From Phycisphaerae bacterium RAS1 (GTDB lineage: Bacteria > Planctomycetota > Phycisphaerae > UBA1845 > Fen-1342), in contig SMLU01000001.1 of NCBI GenBank assembly GCA_007859745.1, positions 2,356,001 to 2,420,000 of the forward strand: a stretch of 64,000 bases of DNA. Direction: 5' to 3'. The notes under the pieces were generated by a model, which ran no database searches, was not told the DNA's origin, and worked only from the letters and a program-made list of their open reading frames with translations. Both the position numbers and the translations under genes were made by a program. Positions 1-8,991 of this stretch are shown here, piece after piece (position 1 is the stretch's first letter; every line of letters starts with the position of its first letter).

Positions 1-204
1 CCGCTGCCGCGTCCGCCGGCGCCGCCGCAGTCTGAGTCCGATTCGTCGCCGGAGCCGGGCGGCCCGCCGCCCGCGGATTCCGGTCCGCCGCGTCGCTCGC
101 GGCGGCGTCGTCGCCGCGGGCCGCGCCCGGGTGGCCCGCCGGGGCCTCGCGGAAGCGGCCCGGATGCCGGCCCTGGACCGGCCGAGCCAGACCCCTCGTC
201 ATGA
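1..204 (+). CDS. C-terminal tail of an unidentified protein (5' end outside window)
   Basis: The first reading frame is open from the window edge to a TGA at 202-204 and gives a 67-residue tail. It is low-complexity: a Pro/Ser/Asp/Glu-rich part, then an arginine block (SRRRRRRGPRP) and a Pro/Gly-rich end. Tails like this occur on RNA-binding enzymes such as DEAD-box helicases or RNase E, but the catalytic part lies outside the window, so I do not assign a function. The stop overlaps the next start as ATGA (201-204), which suggests translational coupling with the Minf_1886 gene. Confidence 0.6.
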   Translation, partial: PLPRPPAPPQSESDSSPEPGGPPPADSGPPRRSRRRRRRGPRPGGPPGPRGSGPDAGPGPAEPDPSS

Positions 205-626
205 CGCCCGAGCAGATCGAGCTTGCCGAACGAATTGAGCGCGCCATCCGCGCGGACGGCCGGTACCCCCCGGAGGCCTACGAATTCCTGCACCGCGGCC
301 TCGATCTGGCGGCGCGGCTGGTTCACGGCGACCAGCCGGTCGAGGGGAAAGCGCGGCACGTCACCGGCCAGCAGCTCAGCGAAGCGCTGCGCGTGCTGGC
401 GATCGAAAGCTGGGGACCGCTGGCGCGCGACGTCTTCGCGCGCTGGAACATCCACTCCACCCGCGATTTCGGCGAGATGGTGTATTTCATGATCTCGCAG
501 CAGGTCATGGGCCGGCAGGACAGCGATCGCATCGAAGATTTTGACGACGTGTACCCGTTCGAGACGGCCTTCGCGGATTATGAGATTCGCTTCGGCGAGG
601 AAGACCACTCGGAACGGCACACGTGA
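201..626 (+). CDS. Minf_1886 family protein (conserved, function unknown)
   Basis: A 141-residue acidic protein without a signal peptide or membrane segment. The segment HVTGQQLSEALRVLAIESWG followed by PLARDVFARWNI is the pattern I associate with the Minf_1886 family of Planctomycetes and Verrucomicrobia, whose function is not known. It probably acts in the cytoplasm. The ATG at 201 overlaps the upstream stop (ATGA) and its own TGA (624-626) overlaps the next start, so it is the middle of a tightly coupled run. Family assignment is from memory of the motif. Confidence 0.8.
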   Translation: MTPEQIELAERIERAIRADGRYPPEAYEFLHRGLDLAARLVHGDQPVEGKARHVTGQQLSEALRVLAIESWGPLARDVFARWNIHSTRDFGEMVYFMISQQVMGRQDSDRIEDFDDVYPFETAFADYEIRFGEEDHSERHT

Positions 627-1816
627 TGGATTCCTACCTGCCGACGCTGACCGAGCCTCAACGCCGCTGGTTGCGATTCGGCCTGCTGGTGCTGGCGCTG
701 GTTGTGCTGGCCGAGCTGACCTACCTGCTCAGCCCGGTCCTGACGCCGGTGCTGGCGGCGGCGGCGATCGCGTACATTCTCAATCCGGCCGTCACCTGGC
801 TCGAACGGCGCGGCAGCTCGCGGCTGACCATCGTCATCGGCATCTACGTGGTCGGCGCGGCCGCGCTGGTGAGTCTCGGTATCTACGCCGTCACGGCCGC
901 GGTCGCGCAGGCCGCGGAGCTTCAGGCGAATGTCGCCGGATACGTCGATGCGATCCGCTCCTGGTGGAGCGCGTCCTCGGCGTCCTCACAGCCATCGACG
1001 CGGGCGGCGCTCTTGGACCGGGCCGCGCCGATTCTCAAGGAACACGGCGCCGGCGTCGCGGGGCGGCTGCTCAATTCCATGACCGATTTTCTGTCCAACG
1101 CGATGAACCTGGCCTCGGCGCTGGTCCTCGTCCCGATGTACGCGTTTTTCTTCCTGCTGCATTTCAACGGCATGGTTCGGGCAGTGCGCGAGCACCTGCC
1201 CAGCGCCTATCGCGACGCGATCGTCAGCACCGTCACGATCACCGATCGCGCCATGGCGAGCTTCTTTCGCGGCCGGCTGCTGGTCTGCATGGTGATCGCG
1301 ATCGTCACGGGAATCGGCTGGACGATCGTCGGCGTGCGCTACGGGTTGCTGCTCGGGGCGCTGGCGGGCCTGTTCAATCTCGTGCCGTTCATGTCGATGC
1401 TCTCGCTCCCGCCGGCGATTCTCTTCGCCTACCTGGAAGCGACCCAGTCGGGGTTGTCCTGGCTCTGGCCGGTGATTCTGACGTTCGGGGTTTACGCCGG
1501 CGCACAGGCGCTGGAGTCGCTCGTGCTGACGCCGCTGATCGAAGCGCGGCAATCCGGCCTGCACCCGATGACAACGGTGATCGTGCTGCTCGTTGGAGCA
1601 CAATGGGCGGGCCTGCTGGGCATGTTGCTCGCGATTCCGATCGCCAGTACGCTGAAGACGTTCGCGGTTCAGCTTCTCTTGCCGGAGTTGCGAAGACTGG
1701 CCGCGCCGGTTCATCCGGACGCTCCGCCCGCCGCCGCTGTGACCGGCGACAGCAGCGAGCAGTCAGCCGAGCCGCGTCCTCTTTCCGAGCCGCGACCGTC
1801 AGGGAGCGGTTCTTGA
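626..1816 (+). CDS. AI-2E family transporter-like membrane protein
   Basis: A polytopic inner-membrane protein of 396 residues with hydrophobic segments near residues 18-70, 145-180 and 210-345. The architecture (two N-terminal helices, a soluble loop with an Ala/Ser-rich stretch around residues 110-150, then helices containing GALAGLFNLVPF and a PLIEARQSGLHP loop) fits the AI-2E/PerM permease family. Most members of that family have no proven substrate. The ATG at 626 overlaps the previous TGA as TGATG; a GTG at 623 is the alternative start. The last ten residues and the stop lie inside a palindromic repeat (1783-1880), so the native C-terminus may have been replaced. Confidence 0.85.
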   Translation: MDSYLPTLTEPQRRWLRFGLLVLALVVLAELTYLLSPVLTPVLAAAAIAYILNPAVTWLERRGSSRLTIVIGIYVVGAAALVSLGIYAVTAAVAQAAELQANVAGYVDAIRSWWSASSASSQPSTRAALLDRAAPILKEHGAGVAGRLLNSMTDFLSNAMNLASALVLVPMYAFFFLLHFNGMVRAVREHLPSAYRDAIVSTVTITDRAMASFFRGRLLVCMVIAIVTGIGWTIVGVRYGLLLGALAGLFNLVPFMSMLSLPPAILFAYLEATQSGLSWLWPVILTFGVYAGAQALESLVLTPLIEARQSGLHPMTTVIVLLVGAQWAGLLGMLLAIPIASTLKTFAVQLLLPELRRLAAPVHPDAPPAAAVTGDSSEQSAEPRPLSEPRPSGSGS

Positions 1817-1880
1817 CAACCGCTCCCTTACGGTCGCGGCTCGGAAGTATGAACCGCCCCGTTACGGTCGCGGCTCTGAG
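1783..1880. repeat. Family A palindrome, copy 1
   Basis: A 27-base arm at 1783-1809 pairs almost perfectly with 1820-1846 around a 10-base loop. A third partial arm lies at 1858-1880. The core is GAGCCGCGACCGT plus AGGGAGCGG. Related copies are at 34551-34616 and 54286-54362. The left arm is inside the coding sequence of the AI-2E protein and the loop holds its TGA. It could act as a terminator hairpin, but has no U-tract. Confidence 0.9.
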
Positions 1881-1889
1881 AGTGTGGCA

Positions 1890-2045
1890 ATGAGCAACTT
1901 TCCCGCCGGTGTGAAACCTGACCAGTCACATCCGTACGGGGCGCAACCCCGCCACTCCCCGGCGCTTTTCATCTTCTTCTCGGTGCTATACCTGGCCTGG
2001 CTGGGCTTCATCGCCGCAATGTCGTGGTATTATCCCGCCATATGA
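1890..2045 (+). CDS. 51-residue single-span membrane peptide
   Basis: A short frame starts at ATG 1890 and ends at TGA 2043-2045. The product is soluble and polar for about 24 residues, then has one hydrophobic helix (ALFIFFSVLYLAWLGFIAAM) and ends in SWYYPAI. The stop overlaps the ATG of the next gene (ATGA at 2042-2045), which is the best evidence that it is translated. No strong Shine-Dalgarno is visible upstream. Small membrane proteins of this layout are common in planctomycetes, but I do not recognise a named family. A role as accessory subunit to the downstream genes is only inferred. Confidence 0.55.
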   Translation: MSNFPAGVKPDQSHPYGAQPRHSPALFIFFSVLYLAWLGFIAAMSWYYPAI

Positions 2046-3874
2046 CGGCGTCCGCCCTGTCGCCGCTCCCGGCCTCGCTTGATGCTTCGTCGCCCGCCCC
2101 GCCCGATCCGGCAATTTGGGCTCACAACTTCGCGGCGCTGTCGACCTCACAGCCCGCATTGGCTGCCACGGTTGCGCAGGCGGCGATCCCCGAACATTGG
2201 AAACCGGTCCGCGGGCTGGATGGCGCCGCAACCTGGCGGATTGAGCCGCCCGGCCACGCGCCGCTCTGGCTCGGCGCGACCGCAGCGCCGCGCACCCGGG
2301 CGGCCGGTCTGCTTTCACATGTCGCGTCGGACGGCCAAAACCTGATGCTCACGGCGCTCGGCGCCGGCGGCGAGTTGGACTTGCTGCTGCAGCGTCTTCC
2401 CGCGACCTCGGCGGTCTTTGTCGCTGAATCCGACGGGAGCGTGCTGCGGGCCGTGCTCTCGAGCACGGATTTTTCCGGCGCGATCCGGGACGGGCGCCTC
2501 TGGCTCGTGCCGCCGGAGGATGCATTCAACGCGCTCGTCGCGATATGCCGTGAACAGGTGGGTCTGTTGCCGCCGGCGAGACTCGTTGTGATTCCCGGAA
2601 CAGGCGATCAACGCCTTGCCACGCTCACAGAAGCCTGCCGCCGGGCGGCAGTGACGGTCGAAGGCGAGCGGAAAACGGCGCTGGCGGCGATGACCCTCGC
2701 GCCGCCGCCCGGCGCCTCCGCGCCCCGCATCGGAATCCTTGGGTCGGCGGGCGATGCGCCCGCCGCAGCGGCGGCGCGGTCGCTGGCGGCCGGGGCACAG
2801 TCGATCGGCATCCAGACGCGGCTCTGCCTGGTCGAGTCGCCGCGCGACGTTCATCCGCTCGCGCAGGCCCGAAAGCTGGCCGAGTTTCATCCGACCTTGC
2901 TGCTCGGCGTCAATATTGCGGCTTCGCGCTTGCCGATGCGCGTTGAAGCGGCGACTGCCGGGTGGTGCACGACCGTCGCCGCGGCTGAGCAGTGCGACGT
3001 CGGCGTGGGCATGCTACTGGCCGCGTCTCCCACGATTTCCGACGCGCTGCGCCGCCGCGCCGCACAAACGAGCCCGCCCCCGCGCGTGTCCGAACTGTAT
3101 TGGGCGGCCGACGAGCCCGGCTGTGCCCCGCCGCCGGACGGACCGGCCGCCGTCGTGATCCTCGCCGACCTGCCTGCGACGGATGAACGCGCCTGTGGCA
3201 TCGAGCAGCCGACGCACAAGCTCATCTGGCGGCGAATGCTGGCGCTGAAGTCACGCATCGCGCGCCAGCCGGAATTGCTGGATGCGGAGGCTCTGCTGCT
3301 TCGCGGGGAGCGCGAGGCGGGAATCACCGTCACCGACGCCGGCGTTCGCCAGGCGCTGCGGGACGCGGCCGCGTCACGCTTGATTCCCGCACTGGTGGCG
3401 CGAACAATCGAATCAGCGGCCCGTGCGCTGGGGCCGCGTGTGATCACGATTGGAGACGGATGGGATCGCCCCGCCGAGAACGTCACGTCCGCAAGTCTGA
3501 CCTCCCCGACCCTTCGCCAGATCCCGTCCGAGACCAACGTGGCCGCCTGCGTGGTGGTCTGCCCGGCCGATCCGCTGACGCTGCGGCTGCTCGAAGCGGC
3601 GCGGCGCGGCTGGCCGCTCCTGCTGCAATCGGCCGTCCCGCACGGTGTGCGAACCGGGCTGGGCGGCGTGCTGAGCGAGCGGCACTACCTGACATTCCGC
3701 ACCGCGGCCGAATTGCAGCCGCTCTTGAAAGACGCCGTCTCGAATCCGGCGGCGCATCGAAGCCGGGCGAATCGCGCGCTGGAGCAACTGAGGGGTGGAC
3801 ACACGTTCACCGATCGCGCGCGTGCGCTGGTCGCGATGTTCGACGCGGATGCAACAGCGGAGCGCAGGCCATGA
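2042..3874 (+). CDS. Conserved protein of unknown function, possibly glycosyltransferase-like
   Basis: A 610-residue protein without signal peptide. The ATG at 2042 overlaps the preceding stop; a GTG 18 bases upstream is a weaker choice. It alternates alpha and beta: a Rossmann-like segment near residues 225-300 (APRIGILGSAGDAP), a central helix-rich part and a C-terminal segment resembling the end of CgeB-type glycosyltransferases (an ALEQLRGGHTFTDRARALV helix at about residues 580-600). Such proteins often carry a family 1-type transferase fold, but I see no clear nucleotide-sugar motif. Its stop overlaps the next start (ATGA), so it is co-translated with the secreted barrel protein downstream. 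The transferase idea is weak. Confidence 0.6.
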   Translation: MTASALSPLPASLDASSPAPPDPAIWAHNFAALSTSQPALAATVAQAAIPEHWKPVRGLDGAATWRIEPPGHAPLWLGATAAPRTRAAGLLSHVASDGQNLMLTALGAGGELDLLLQRLPATSAVFVAESDGSVLRAVLSSTDFSGAIRDGRLWLVPPEDAFNALVAICREQVGLLPPARLVVIPGTGDQRLATLTEACRRAAVTVEGERKTALAAMTLAPPPGASAPRIGILGSAGDAPAAAAARSLAAGAQSIGIQTRLCLVESPRDVHPLAQARKLAEFHPTLLLGVNIAASRLPMRVEAATAGWCTTVAAAEQCDVGVGMLLAASPTISDALRRRAAQTSPPPRVSELYWAADEPGCAPPPDGPAAVVILADLPATDERACGIEQPTHKLIWRRMLALKSRIARQPELLDAEALLLRGEREAGITVTDAGVRQALRDAAASRLIPALVARTIESAARALGPRVITIGDGWDRPAENVTSASLTSPTLRQIPSETNVAACVVVCPADPLTLRLLEAARRGWPLLLQSAVPHGVRTGLGGVLSERHYLTFRTAAELQPLLKDAVSNPAAHRSRANRALEQLRGGHTFTDRARALVAMFDADATAERRP

Positions 3875-6768
3875 CGGAATCCGGCATTCAATCGCGCGGC
3901 AGCGGCCGGGCGACCGGCCGCGGGTCGAGCGCTGGTCTTGTGTTTGTGTTGCTGCTGGCCGGCGGCGTCCGGGCCGCCGAACCTGCGGTCACGGTTCTGG
4001 CTGACTTTGAGGATGATTCGGTCGCGGCATCGATCGGCGCGACGCACGATATCGCCGTCGCGGACTGCGCGGCGCGTTTCGACGCCATCCCCGCGCGCGG
4101 CCAGCGCTGTCTGGCGATCGAGCTGGGCGCGACGCGGCCAGGCGTCTGGGCCGCCGCCGATCTGGTCTTTCGCGATCCGATGCGCTTTGAGCAGGCGGAT
4201 CGGGTGGCCGCCTGGTGCTGGGTCACAGAAGACGGCGCGTCTACGGCGTTCCGGCTTCGTGACGCCGGCGGGCAGATTTTCGAAACCGCCGTCCAGCCGA
4301 TCATCGGGCGCGACCGCTGGATTCGCATCGCTTGCGATCTCGACCCGGGCAAGCTGACGCGCGTCTCCGGCTCGCAGCCACTCAAATGGCCGCTGCAGGC
4401 GGTCGGGCTGCGGGCTGCGGTCTCGAAACAGGGCAAGCAGGTGGTCTGGATCGACGACCTGCAGATCGAGCACCGCGTGAGCCGCAACGAGCTGGTGCGC
4501 GGGACGTTTCTGTTCAATGAGCGCACGCGAATATACGACGTGGGAGCGGTGGTCGGGGCGGCGATCGAGCTGGAGAACCGCTCGCAGTCGCAGGCGCTGC
4601 CGCTGAACGTCGAAGTCGCCTGGACACGGCCTGACGGCGCCCTACTGAAAGCCCAGCCCGCCAGCCTGAATCTGCCGGCCAGCGGCAAGGAATATCGCGC
4701 CCGTCAGCGCGTCGATTTCTCACAGAAGATCGATCAGCCCGGGCTGTATCGGCTGGTTGCGCAGGTCCGCGCCCCCGGTTGGGACGCGCCCAGCGTGCTT
4801 GAGTCCACGATCGCGGTTTTTCCCAGCAACCGCAACCTGCCGCGCGGCCGCTCGACGCTTCTGGGCGTGCGCAGCAACCTGCTGCGCGAAGCCGCCGCCG
4901 ACCGCATGCTCGAAATCGAGGTGGCCAAGGCGATCGGCGCGAATCTGCTGGCGATCGACGTGCCCTGGCCGCTGATCGAGCCGAAGCCGCAGCAATTCGA
5001 CTTCAAGCAGCTCGACCCGCTGATCGAGGCGCTGGTCGCGCGGAACATCGTGCCGCTGCTGAGCATCACCGACTCGTCGCCGCTGCCGCCGACGAAACCG
5101 GACTTTGCCACGATCGTCGCGCGCCTCGGCCCGCTGCTTGAGGCGTGCGTGCAGCATTTCGGCCGGCGCGTCTCCTTCTATCAACTTCCATGCGCCTTGG
5201 GCGACGATGCGAAGGCGCAAGAGCAGGCCCTGGCCGATTTGCAGCAACGCGCGGCGAAGCTGCAGCCGGAAGTGCGCCTGCTGCACTCTCTGATCCGCGC
5301 GCCGCTCCGGCCCGAAGACTCAACCCGCTGCGTGCAAACGTGCGGCGACCCCGTCGCGGCGGCCGCCGCACTGCTGTCTGCCAAGCCGACGTGGAAACCG
5401 GACGACTGGTGGGAGCATCAGAGCGATCCGCGCCGGGCGGCCGGACAGTTTGGCGATGTCGAGGCCGTGTTTCACTACTATCTTCTGGCGCTGAAGGCCG
5501 GCGTCGCCAGCGCCATTTGGAACGATCTGCGCGACGACGACAACGACCCCACGCGCCCGGAGCTGCTTCGCGGCCTGGTTCGTCGTGACTTCAGCCCCAA
5601 GGCCGCCCTGATGGGTTACGCCAGCGCCGCCACAACGCTCACCGGCGTCCGCTTCGCAGGGGCCGCGCCGGGCACGCCGCCGCAATTCGATTCGGCGGTG
5701 CTGATCGCCAGTGATCGGCAGACCGCGGTGCTGACGCCTAAAGCGCTCGGGACGCTCCCGGCCGTCGTGGCGCCGCTCAAGGGCGTGGAGGGGCAGCTCA
5801 GCGCCCGCGACGTCGAGCGCCGCCCGCTGCCCCCCATCGAATCCGCGGGCCCGCTGCTGCTGCCGACTTCGCCGCGCACCATGCTGGTCACGTTGACGCT
5901 GGCCTCGGCCCAGCCGGAGATTCAGGTCGCGTTCGCAACGCCCTGGCTGAACGTGCCCGCGACGGTCTTCTGCGGCGTGCCGACGACGGCGGAGATCACG
6001 GCGCCGTTCAAGCTGAAGCAGAGCTATGCCCAGGTCGTGCTGCCAAGGGGCTCTCCGCTGACGTCGGCGACGGGCGCGAAAGCGATCGCCGCCGAGGCGG
6101 GCGGGACGGTGCAGGTTCCGCTGAGCTTTACTTCTGAATCACCCGACGATTTCGATCCGGTCGCCGTGACGCTGCGCGTGTCGCTGGAGCAGAAGGCGGT
6201 CGAGATTCCGATCACCGTGGAGCGGCTGGTTCCGCTGCGGCCGATCGCGGGGTCGGAGCAGTTGTTTTCGGCGGATCGGCGCGTTGGAACTCTGCAGAGG
6301 CCGACCGACCGCCGTGGCGGCAGCGACGCGGACCTGTTCGTCGGGTATCAGGCGGACAAGCTGCTTATCGGTGTGCAGGTTGCGGATGACCGGCTGATGG
6401 ACGCCGCGAGTGCGGCGGCGATCGAATCGGCCGATCAGCTCCTGCTCGGCGTCGGGACGGAGGCGGGTGAGTTCTTCGAGTCGCGGCTGGCGGGATCGTC
6501 GGGCGAGAAGTGCCTGGTCGTGCCGCTGGTGAATTCGCCGAGCGAAGCGCAGCGCTGGAGCGCGAAGATTGAGGCCGGCTCGGGCAAGCGGCGTTTCGGA
6601 GTCAGTCTCGCGCTGCCCGGGTTGAAGTCGGGCACGCGCGTGCGAATGGCGGCGGCGTATCTTGATCTGGACGACGCGGCGGCGGAGCCGGTCATCAGTC
6701 GATGGGGGCAGCAGCCGGGGATCGGGCTTTTCGATCGGTATCGGTGGCTCGCCGCGGTGGAACGGTAG
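3871..6768 (+). CDS. Secreted protein with barrel-like domain and carbohydrate-binding-like modules
   Basis: A 965-residue protein. An N-terminal signal (hydrophobic GLVFVLLLAGGVRAAEPA, about residues 21-38) predicts export. Residues 40-190 look like a jelly-roll sugar-binding module, ending in IDDLQIEH. Residues 195-330 look like an Ig-type beta domain. About 345-600 resembles a clan-A glycosidase barrel, with LLAIDVPWPLIEPKPQQFD as the typical second strand. About 790-960 looks like a CBM9/DOMON-type domain. The place where a catalytic acid is usual reads VSFYQLPCALGDD with no Asn-Glu pair, so the barrel may be non-catalytic. ATG 3871 overlaps the upstream stop. Domain assignments are by pattern only. 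Confidence 0.6.
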   Translation: MTESGIQSRGSGRATGRGSSAGLVFVLLLAGGVRAAEPAVTVLADFEDDSVAASIGATHDIAVADCAARFDAIPARGQRCLAIELGATRPGVWAAADLVFRDPMRFEQADRVAAWCWVTEDGASTAFRLRDAGGQIFETAVQPIIGRDRWIRIACDLDPGKLTRVSGSQPLKWPLQAVGLRAAVSKQGKQVVWIDDLQIEHRVSRNELVRGTFLFNERTRIYDVGAVVGAAIELENRSQSQALPLNVEVAWTRPDGALLKAQPASLNLPASGKEYRARQRVDFSQKIDQPGLYRLVAQVRAPGWDAPSVLESTIAVFPSNRNLPRGRSTLLGVRSNLLREAAADRMLEIEVAKAIGANLLAIDVPWPLIEPKPQQFDFKQLDPLIEALVARNIVPLLSITDSSPLPPTKPDFATIVARLGPLLEACVQHFGRRVSFYQLPCALGDDAKAQEQALADLQQRAAKLQPEVRLLHSLIRAPLRPEDSTRCVQTCGDPVAAAAALLSAKPTWKPDDWWEHQSDPRRAAGQFGDVEAVFHYYLLALKAGVASAIWNDLRDDDNDPTRPELLRGLVRRDFSPKAALMGYASAATTLTGVRFAGAAPGTPPQFDSAVLIASDRQTAVLTPKALGTLPAVVAPLKGVEGQLSARDVERRPLPPIESAGPLLLPTSPRTMLVTLTLASAQPEIQVAFATPWLNVPATVFCGVPTTAEITAPFKLKQSYAQVVLPRGSPLTSATGAKAIAAEAGGTVQVPLSFTSESPDDFDPVAVTLRVSLEQKAVEIPITVERLVPLRPIAGSEQLFSADRRVGTLQRPTDRRGGSDADLFVGYQADKLLIGVQVADDRLMDAASAAAIESADQLLLGVGTEAGEFFESRLAGSSGEKCLVVPLVNSPSEAQRWSAKIEAGSGKRRFGVSLALPGLKSGTRVRMAAAYLDLDDAAAEPVISRWGQQPGIGLFDRYRWLAAVER

Positions 6769-6772
6769 TTTT

Positions 6773-6852
6773 CGTAGGGTCCGCTGTGCGGACCAATTTC
6801 GTCTTGTCCGCACAGCGGACCCTACGGACTTGTTCGCACAGCGGACCCCACG
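6773..6852. repeat. Palindrome family I between convergent genes
   Basis: The word TAGGGTCCGCTGTGCGGAC near 6775-6793 is matched by its reverse complement at about 6807-6825, and by a third, slightly changed inverted arm at 6831-6852. The element fills the junction of two convergent genes and could terminate both. No second copy was noticed in the window. Confidence 0.85.
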
Positions 6853-6858
6853 AACCCG

Positions 6859-8058
6859 CTACCGTTCGACCTCAACCACCACCACTGTCACATCATCCGC
6901 CGGATGCAGCGATCCTTCCTGCCGGTCGAGGTGATCGCCGATGCTGTTGATCAGCGTGTCGGCGTCCGTGCGCGACCAGCGGAGCATATGGTCGGTAAAC
7001 TCCACGGCGGATGAATTGCGGTCGGTCTTGGGTTTCAACAGGATGTCTTCAACGCCATCCGAATAGAAGACGACCTTGTCGCCCGCCGCCAGTTTGACGG
7101 TCGTTTCCTCGAATTCTGCCGGAATGTCCGGCACGCCGAGCAGTCCGCCGACGGCGCGGATTTCCGTCATTTCGCCGTCGGCCTTGATCCACAGCGGGTA
7201 CGGGTGCCCGCCGCGGGCCATGCGCAGCTCGAACGTGCGCGAATCGATGGTGGCGTAGGCGGCCGTCAGAAACTGACAATTCGGCAGCTTCTGGCGAACC
7301 AGGCAGTCGTTCAGCGTCTCGATCGCCTCGCCCGGCGTCACGAAGCGATAGCCGCCGGCCTCGATGCGCTTGGTGATCATCGACTGCTGCACGAACATCG
7401 TCAGCAGCCCGGCGGCGACGCCGTGCCCCATCGCATCGGCGATGAAGACGCCGGCCTGGTGCGAGTCAATCCGCGCCACGTCGTAGATGTCGCCGCTGAC
7501 CCAGCTCGCCGGGCGATACAGCGTCGCGAATCGCAGCGGCGGGAGGCTGGGCATGACGCGCGGCAGAAAGTCGCGCTGCAGCCGTCCGGCCAGGCGCATC
7601 TCCTGACCGATCTCACCGAAATACTTGTTCATGTGATCGCCGAGCCGCTGGAAATGCTGCAGCTCGCGCTCGAGGCGGTGGACCAGCGGCGCGTAGCGAG
7701 CCAGCTCGCTGAGCCGGCCGATGAGCTCGTCGAAACTCACGTCGGCGGGGATGGACTCGATCAGGCTGTTGGCCGGCATGGGGAGTTGAGTGGGATCGCC
7801 CCACACCAGCGTGGTCACCTGCCGCTGCTCGAGCGACTCGATCATCGCCGTCAGCGCTGCGGGGTCTTCGCACGGACCGTCGCTGCCCAGTACGACCACC
7901 GCCAGGTCGCCATCGCGATGGCCGCCCGCGTGCTCAATCCCGATCTGGGTGGCGCGGAAGCCGCGCTGCTCGAGCCGCAAACGGACCTCGGCGGCCCGTT
8001 CGGGGAGCGCATCCCATAACAGTACGTTCGCACCCGAAGTGACCACTGTCGCTCCCAT
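6859..8058 (-). CDS. SpoIIE/RsbU-type PP2C serine phosphatase with N-terminal receiver-like domain
   Basis: A 399-residue cytoplasmic regulator. Residues 1-115 have an alpha/beta arrangement like a response-regulator receiver (NVLLWDALPERAAEVRLRLE), but the usual phospho-acceptor Asp is not obvious. A helical linker (about 120-165) leads to a SpoIIE-type phosphatase domain with its metal-binding signatures VSGDIYD, FIADAMGHGVAAG, GGHPYPLW and VFYSDGVEDI. The family dephosphorylates anti-anti-sigma factors and so controls sigma factors. The ATG at 8058 is preferred over an in-frame TTG at 8064. No partner kinase or anti-sigma antagonist gene is adjacent. Confidence 0.85.
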   Translation of the reverse strand: MGATVVTSGANVLLWDALPERAAEVRLRLEQRGFRATQIGIEHAGGHRDGDLAVVVLGSDGPCEDPAALTAMIESLEQRQVTTLVWGDPTQLPMPANSLIESIPADVSFDELIGRLSELARYAPLVHRLERELQHFQRLGDHMNKYFGEIGQEMRLAGRLQRDFLPRVMPSLPPLRFATLYRPASWVSGDIYDVARIDSHQAGVFIADAMGHGVAAGLLTMFVQQSMITKRIEAGGYRFVTPGEAIETLNDCLVRQKLPNCQFLTAAYATIDSRTFELRMARGGHPYPLWIKADGEMTEIRAVGGLLGVPDIPAEFEETTVKLAAGDKVVFYSDGVEDILLKPKTDRNSSAVEFTDHMLRWSRTDADTLINSIGDHLDRQEGSLHPADDVTVVVVEVER

Positions 8059-8135
8059 CTTCAACGTGTGCGCGGAGTTGGTCCGCAGCGCGCCGGGCGG
8101 CGCAGTTTCCGGGCCTTGTCCGTGGCTTCGTCGTC

Positions 8136-8666
8136 CTATGGAGTAGTCTTGAATACGTCGGACGGGATGGTGAGCCGGTCGCCTTCCTTTACCCCCAATC
8201 GCGCCAAAGTTCCCTGCTTGAGCTCGAGCGCAAACATGGCCGGTTCGATGGAGGGAAAGGTCTGAAGCGTCTGCGGCGGCATCTGCCAGATCTTGACGAT
8301 CGTGCCGTCGAAGCGGGCGTAGGCGATGTCGAGCGGGGCGATGGTGTTGAGCATCCAGAAGCCCAGCATCCGCTCATCCGGAAAGACGAACAGCATGCCC
8401 TGGTCGTCGTCGATTTCGCTGCTGGGGACGAACATCAGCCCCTCGCTCTGCCGCGGGACATCCAGCGCCAGCCAGACGCGCAGCACGTGGCCGTTGACCG
8501 TGACGGTGGACGTGGGCAGCGAATCCAACGGAAACTCCCGGCTCTTGTTGCTGGCGCGGTCCGAAGCAGGCTGCGAGGTAGAGCGCGTGGAAGACGCGAT
8601 GCAGCCGCTCAGCATCGCCAGCGCACAGGCAAGCGGCGCGATCCAATCGCAAATGCGGCGCTGCAC
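8136..8666 (-). CDS. DUF192 family lipoprotein
   Basis: A protein of about 176 residues. The conserved part, with LALDVPRQSEGLMFV, GMLFVFPDE, FWMLNTIAPLDIAYA and a C-terminal LKQGTLARLGVKEGD segment, is the DUF192 fold. That family is small, exported and of unknown role. The start at GTG 8666 gives a short positive N-terminus, a hydrophobic stretch and the lipobox AMLSGC, so a lipid anchor is likely. An in-frame extension to 9005 would run through the palindrome at 8818-8906 into folD and is rejected. It is divergent from folD. Confidence 0.75.
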   Translation of the reverse strand: MQRRICDWIAPLACALAMLSGCIASSTRSTSQPASDRASNKSREFPLDSLPTSTVTVNGHVLRVWLALDVPRQSEGLMFVPSSEIDDDQGMLFVFPDERMLGFWMLNTIAPLDIAYARFDGTIVKIWQMPPQTLQTFPSIEPAMFALELKQGTLARLGVKEGDRLTIPSDVFKTTP

Positions 8667-8817
8667 GGTCTCAAGTCGGGCCGCGGTCGAGGTGAACGGC
8701 GCTCGGTGCACGCATCTCTCCGGTGGGTCGCCCACAATGGCGATAGCCTGTCCCAGCGGCCCTGCCGGGTCAAGCCGGCGGTTCGTTTGGGTGCGTGACA
8801 GGTTTGGCGGGGTCGCG

Positions 8818-8906
8818 GTCCGAGCCCCAAGCGCGAGCGCGCGGGCGTTTGTGCGAGTGTGACGCAGCCCTGAAAACGCCCACGCGCTCGCGCTTGGGGC
8901 TCGGAC
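8818..8906. repeat. Palindrome family G between divergent genes
   Basis: The 33-base arm at 8818-8850 (core GTCCGAGCCCCAAGCGCGAG) matches the reverse complement of 8874-8906 with one or two mismatches, around a 23-base loop. It lies between the DUF192 start and the folD start, so it sits in promoter space rather than at a terminator position. Confidence 0.9.
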
Positions 8907-8991
8907 CCAGTGCGCCGGCGCCGCAGGCGCGGCCCCCACTTGAAAGCCGTCGCGGGCACGAGCAATATCCCACCTTTGGGAGTCCCCCGAC

